Below are positions 58,085 through 64,000 of a stretch of DNA of 64,000 nucleotides, in pieces. The position numbers and the translations under genes were made by a program. Below the pieces are notes generated by a model. That model had not been told where the DNA came from. It saw only the letters and a program-made list of their open reading frames with translations, and did no database searches. Position 1 is the stretch's first letter. Each line of letters opens with the position of its first letter. Origin of the DNA: Diphasiastrum complanatum (taxonomy: Eukaryota; Streptophyta; Lycopodiopsida; Lycopodiales; Lycopodiaceae); contig CM055096.1 in assembly GCA_029204225.1 (NCBI GenBank), forward strand, positions 31,994,305 to 32,058,304. Direction: 5' to 3'.

Positions 58085-59450
58085 AGTTATGGTGTGTTGG
58101 TAATCTCCATTGTTGCTTACAAACACCCTAAAATAATGTTTAGCCAAATAGGCTTCAAAAAGTTTTATGACAAAAATATTGCTACTACATCGCAAAAACT
58201 TAGCTACAAGGTTTTCATCTTTATCATTCTTATTGCTTCTTGAAACATTTTCAAGACTTTGTTGCTTCTTTACATGGCACAAAGAGGATGTAATTCTTTT
58301 TCTGCCAATCCAAATGGAAATGATCAAAAAGTCTTTATGGATCCTTTCAATATTGTTCAGGGTTAATCTTAACATGAAAAGATTGACTTCCAAGCGTTGG
58401 GATCACTTACATGTTCAAAATTTTGACTAAACCACTTTATTGCAAAACTTTACTATTTACATGACTAAGGATGGTAAGCACCTTGTCAGTTGGCACCCAG
58501 CACTCTCTCTACATAAATGTCATTTTGTTGATTTATCTTCTACCTTTTAAAAAACAATCTCATACTCATGGGAAAACTTATACTAAATAAAAACAACGCA
58601 TTGAGTAGTGCTAATTGGATCTTGCATTGATCTAACCTTGTCATAAACCTTCTTTGTACATTAGTTATACGTCATTACCCCACTAACGTGAAGTTTCAAC
58701 TACTTGGCATTATCAATAATAATGTGTTCATATACCAATATATGTAATGCTATTCTTAACAAAATAAAAGGAGAGTGTCATAAACTTGGTGCTTCAACTT
58801 ATAAAGTGGATGTGTATAGAAATGTAGCCAGAGAGGAGGGCAAAGCTAATTTAAAATAAAGAGTGAAATAGTTTACAAATGTGAAGCGTTAAGAATTGGA
58901 TCGATATTGAACTACTTAGAATGGTGAGCTCCCCATTCCGTAGTTCTTCCACTTCACAACTAAGAAGGTAGGTGGCATCCAAAAAACATTAGATATGCAT
59001 TTACATTGTAATTTGTAAATTAAATAAATTCAATTTCAAATGCAAGAGTTTTGAACATGTATACTTTTTAAAAAGTCGCCGTCTTTTCACATCAACAAGA
59101 GTTGCCATTTTGAAGAGAGCGATGCCAACATTAAGGATTACCCATTTCCAATTATTTTGAAGTAGCGTAAACATTTAAAATGTTTATAAATACTCTTTTT
59201 TTGTGTTGTATCTAAAAGAAATTACATATTTTGTCAAACTTCCTGAATTAAAAATTTGGCCCTCCAAAACTAAATGGTGATAAAGAAAAAATGTTTCATA
59301 AAATAAATTTGATGAATTTAAGAGGGAATAAAAAAAACCACTCCATAATTCTTCGATTGAAAATTTTTGCATTGGTGAATGTTGGAATACTCTCTGCCCA
59401 GCGTAGTACACAAAATTGAGTGTTGTAGTCTTATTCACAATGTGAGTCTC

Positions 59451-59453
<3 letters not shown>
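58085..59453. other. AT-rich spacer
   Basis: No gene, transposon motif or array recognised. Confidence 0.45.

Positions 59454-59511
<58 letters not shown>
59454..59511. repeat. (GA)n microsatellite
   Basis: Uninterrupted GA dinucleotides. Confidence 0.97.
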
Positions 59512-60929
<1,418 letters not shown>

Positions 60930-61110
60930 AATGAGAGGGGATCCACATAAGATGCCACTATTGGCCCCCTGTAGATTGAGTCCCAATCTAATATTCAAAG
61001 GCATCAAAGCCTACTCCAACTAAGTTATGCTTCTTGGTTTCCAAGGTGAGGCTCGAACCTGAGACTCCAAAGAAACTTTGGATGTCAAGCTAACCAACCT
61101 AGCCTCCATG
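60930..61110 (-). mobile_element. Candidate tRNA-derived SINE
   Basis: On the minus strand there is a B-box-like GGTTCGAGCC (61059-61050) and, 25 to 40 bases upstream, an A-box-like GGTTGGTTAGCTTGAC (61099-61084), the spacing of a tRNA promoter. The sequence does not fold as an intact tRNA in my reading and continues into a GATTGGGACTCAATCT segment (60996-60981). A tRNA-related SINE is the best fit. The 3' end and target duplication are not defined. Confidence 0.4.
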
Positions 61111-61379
61111 AGCTTGGTATTCATTCTCTCTTGAGGAATGAAGAGCTCTCCCACATGGTTAGGTCAAGATGATATCTTGCCTCAAGATACATGTATAAAA
61201 AGGACAAAGCTAGGATGCGGTGGTATGGGACGTCATAGCTTGGTGGGAGCCTGAGTGTACTTGATAGTTGTCTATAGCTCCATTGACAAGGGTGAGATGG
61301 TAGGATCTCTATGGATGCGTGGTTATAGAGTGTCATCACCGAATTGTGTCCTTGCTTTGGTTGGCTTTAACAATAACAG

Positions 61380-63190
61380 TACATCAAAAGCATTTTGATG
61401 CTGTCCATTTCACAAGTGGAAAAAATGTTTCATTGTAATCAATTCCATATCTTTGAGAAAATCTTCTACTAGTCTTGCCTTATAGTGATCCAAAGATCCA
61501 TGAGCCTTGTGCTTCTTCTTGTAAACCCATTTGCAATTCACGAGTTTTCCTCCTTTGCATGAGCTCCAACCCTTTTGAATGGCCCTCTAGCTGCTTAACA
61601 AGTGCATAAGCTTTATGAAATGCTCAGCATGTTGAGTTTCAGTCCTGTGACTAATCCTTCACTATGCAGTCATTGTAATGCATTTAGGTTTGGTTGCCCC
61701 ATCCTTTCATGCCAGAGCTCACACTCGTCTTGAGTAGTTGTGGTTAGCATCACCTCGTCTTCATGATTGGGAATCATCAATTGATATCAGTGCCCAGATC
61801 AGGGTGTTGTGGCAATGATCTTACATGTTTTGAAATCTCTAATTGGGCATGAGTCAGTATCGAAACTGACCGTCATGCCCATATCGGTGATCCTCGCGAT
61901 TAACAGGTTGTCTTTCCTTAGTAAAAGGACATGATGTGCTCCTAATTGGATTACTCCAGTCCCTTGCACTTCATATCGGCTATTGTCTCCCAGCAAGACA
62001 GTTTTTTGCTTGTCACGTCTTATAATTTGTGAGCACTACTTGCCTTCTCCACTTTATGTGCATTGTAGCACCTGAGTCAACTGCCAAGTTATTGACAGCT
62101 TGGTTTGATGTGCTAGCTTCAACTGCAGATACAATTTGTCTGAGATTTCTTCTACAGCCGAGTATGCTATCTTGAATCTCTATTCCTGCTTGGATGATTC
62201 AGCGTAGTTGGCAGCGTCTTTTCTCACAAGATCAGCCAGCTTCTTTCTACATTCATACTCAAAATGCCCGTGCATTTTGCAGTAGTGACAAGCACCTTTC
62301 TTCTTGTGGCTTGCATTTGGTCTTGAAAGATTTTCATGTCATTGCTTGTGAGGTCCTCATTGCCTTTGTTCTCCCTCTGGTCATTGATCCTTGGAACTAG
62401 AACATTGGGGCTTACCCTTCCATGGATTATTACCCTTACGTTGGGGTGTACACGGCCTGCGTGTACATGGCCTGCTCAGGGCCGTCGGTCTTCTCAGCCT
62501 CCTCCCTCATCATTTTTCTTCTCCCACTGCCTTCTCAGCTTCTATAAATGTCATGTTGGGCATTCTCATCAAGATCGTCCTCATAGACTAATAGGACATC
62601 AGGAGGGCCTGTACAAAAAAATAGAATCCGTTGGACCTCAGGGACTTTGAACTGGTCCCCTGCAGCTGTTAGTTGCACAAAGAAGCTCTTCATTTCATTC
62701 ATGAATTTCTGAAGATTACCTCCATCCCGTTTCATGCTGAGGAGCTAGCTTTCTAGGTGCAAGGCTTATGTCCCAATCTACTCTCATACTCTGCTTGTCA
62801 CTTGTCTCATATGGATTTGCTTGTTTCGAATCCTTCACTGTTCACTGAAACCTTCTCAATGAAAGATAAGAATATCAGGGATGCTGCTTTGTGATCCCTC
62901 TTGCACCAGTCAAAGATTGCCTCAGCATTATCAAGGGGCTTCTGATCAGTGCTGCCAATGAGTCGCCAAACTCCTTTGCTCTTCAATGTCATCTTCATTT
63001 TGTGCTTCGGGTATCTTTAGTTAGTGCCATCAATGATGATCGTTACTTCTGTATCAGGGTGGAAGCCATCGTCGAATGGTTCCCGGTAAGATCTATCAAG
63101 CAGATTTTTAACTGTGTCTAGTCTGGCTATGGTAAGATCTATCGAGCAGATTTTTTTACTGTGTCTAATCTGGCTCTGATTAAGATCGAC
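61380..63190 (-). pseudogene. Internally deleted copia element relic
   Basis: Right to left on the minus strand: gag N-terminus (KGVWRLIGSTDQKP...W, 62980-62900; LSFIEKVSVNSE region), gag core (GGNLQKFMNEMKSFF, about 62724-62680), zinc knuckle CHYC...FEYEC (about 62294-62253), protease AVDSGATMH (about 62086-62060), post-protease GDNSRYEVQGTGVIQL (61990-61943), pre-integrase ELWHERMGQPN near 61718, and an RT fragment KWVYKKKHKAHGS...YKARLVE (about 61535-61470). Most of the integrase and the rest of Pol are missing. Frameshifts and stops are frequent. Confidence 0.75.
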
Positions 63191-63204
63191 CGGCTCTGCT
63201 ACCA
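63191..63204 (-). promoter_or_regulatory. Primer-binding site variant
   Basis: The minus strand reads TGGTAGCAGAGCCG, one base different from the usual initiator Met-tRNA site (G for T at position 6), located just upstream of the copia gag relic. Confidence 0.65.
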
Positions 63205-63700
63205 TTTTTAAAAGGAATGTATTGAAGGATCATATGCAGCTGCAGTTGAACTTGATTAACGTAAAACTATGAACAAATATTCGTGAATCACAGGTGCAAA
63301 GGCAGCTATTGCTGGCAGACACACAACACTAATTACTGGAAGATGAACACACTCTCAAAATGTAAGCTTGTAATAATCAAGAATGCAGACAAGTCTCCTA
63401 CAAAAACAAAACTTCTGCTGCAGGGAGAGTGACAAATTAATGCTCATTCTTTGTTTCTTTCTGTCATGGTCCTGTCTACATCGTGGTTTCCTTTATCGTG
63501 TCATCTTCGATAGATGACCCACTACACTTATTTGACGACCTGCAACCTCCTTGAGACCACTTCGTGATATGATTCGTCTCAGCAGCACTTTCTCTGACAA
63601 TTGTCAACGTCAATGACCTTTATGGGTACTTAACAGCCATGCAATATGCCCATTTATGGACTCATTATAACTATGTCACTGACTACATTATTTAGACTAA
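63205..63700 (-). repeat. Probable 5' LTR of the minus-strand copia relic
   Basis: By position this should be the LTR. A likely LTR end is CAATACA at 63219-63213 on the minus strand. The outer boundary is unknown because no second LTR is present in the window. Confidence 0.4.
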
Positions 63701-63774
63701 CAGCTGGAGGGTGAAAGTTAGTTGTTCACTATTCTCACAAGAAGGTCACTAAATAGAGGAAAACTTGTATTAAT

Positions 63775-63954
63775 GTAAAAAGCTGATTACTTATACAAGA
63801 GGAGAGGAAGTTTCTCACATATGAGAAGCATTTTGCCAAATAATACAGGTCTAATGAGCCTAACCTTGGAGGTTGAAGGTGCATAGGCACAGTATGCAAA
63901 AGGTTCTGATAGCACTTACTCATGTTACAATATAAAATTCTAGTCACAGAAAGA
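63775..63954 (-). other. 3' flank of the second CASP-like gene
   Basis: Conserved with 36599-36782 (see the first gene). It supports common descent of the two loci including non-coding sequence. Confidence 0.6.
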
Positions 63955-64000
63955 TTAAGATTCGGTAATATGTTTTGCCAAAAAATAACCAGACTGGACT
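63955..64000 (-). CDS. CASP-like protein, 3' end of a paralogue (partial)
   Basis: The last 46 bases encode the C-terminal 14 residues and a TAA stop (63957-63955). Twelve of the 14 residues equal the C-terminus of the complete gene at 36783-37916 (shared VQSGYFLAKHI), corresponding to the end of the fourth membrane segment and the short cytosolic tail. The gene continues beyond the window on the same strand, so integrity and exon structure are unknown. The orientation and conserved 3' flank indicate a tandem duplicate. Confidence 0.8.
   Translation of the reverse strand, partial: VQSGYFLAKHITES

Noticed and set aside
61050-61110. Intact tRNA gene
   Set aside because: Only box A and B resemblances are present; arms do not pair into a cloverleaf by eye, so a SINE is a better reading.
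62336-62650. 104-codon plus-strand frame
   Set aside because: Lies antisense to the recognisable copia gag relic; no domain of its own.

Overview
The window looks like nuclear DNA of a vascular land plant with a large, repeat-rich genome. It contains plant-type Ty1/copia and Ty3/gypsy retrotransposons primed by initiator Met-tRNA (TGGTATCAGAGC), plant GT-AG introns, and a CASP-like (Casparian-strip membrane domain) gene, a family restricted to plants and green algae. The species cannot be told from the sequence; a fern, lycophyte or gymnosperm is a guess only. Nothing prokaryotic is present.

Only one host gene is complete: a three-exon CASP-like gene on the minus strand (36783-37916, predicted 226 aa). 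The last 46 bases of the window are the 3' end of a close paralogue in the same orientation. Their stop codons lie about 27.2 kb apart, and nearly everything between and around them is repeat DNA. Most long open frames elsewhere are relics of gag-pol, or artefacts of satellite and CT/GA repeats.

Layout: 1-1.3 kb AT-rich; 1.3-3.4 kb copia 5' end with a broken gag; 3.5-12.5 kb decayed gypsy element whose reverse transcriptase is split by a copia element (5487-10476, target duplication TGGCA); 12.9-13.3 kb 25-bp minisatellite; 13.3-15.3 kb gypsy pol relic; 15.3-22.5 kb mixed relics and tandem duplications; 22.5-25.9 kb (CT)n tract and two LTRs of one family facing each other; 26.2-33 kb a TE-like minus-strand frame split by a 5.06-kb non-coding LTR element (27255-32311, target duplication GTTGC); 33.1-35.6 kb minus-strand gypsy gag/protease/RT relic; 36.6-38 kb CASP-like gene; 38-41 kb AT-rich spacer with a foldback; 41.2-44.1 kb 5'-truncated second copy of the non-coding element; 44.1-45.2 kb a run of GA, poly-G, CA/TG and CT repeats; 45.2-51.2 kb nearly full-length copia element; 52.5-58.1 kb hairpin-rich satellite in a 2.2-kb segmental duplication, one copy carrying a 0.7-kb inversion; 58-61 kb spacer with microsatellites and a SINE-like sequence; 61.4-63.2 kb minus-strand copia relic; 63.95 kb the second CASP-like gene.

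There is no multi-gene pathway here. The points of most interest are the non-autonomous LTR element with a repeated stem-loop after its primer-binding site, the hairpin satellite with its internal inversion, and the two CASP-like paralogues separated by repeats. All alignments, counts and divergence statements were made by eye.
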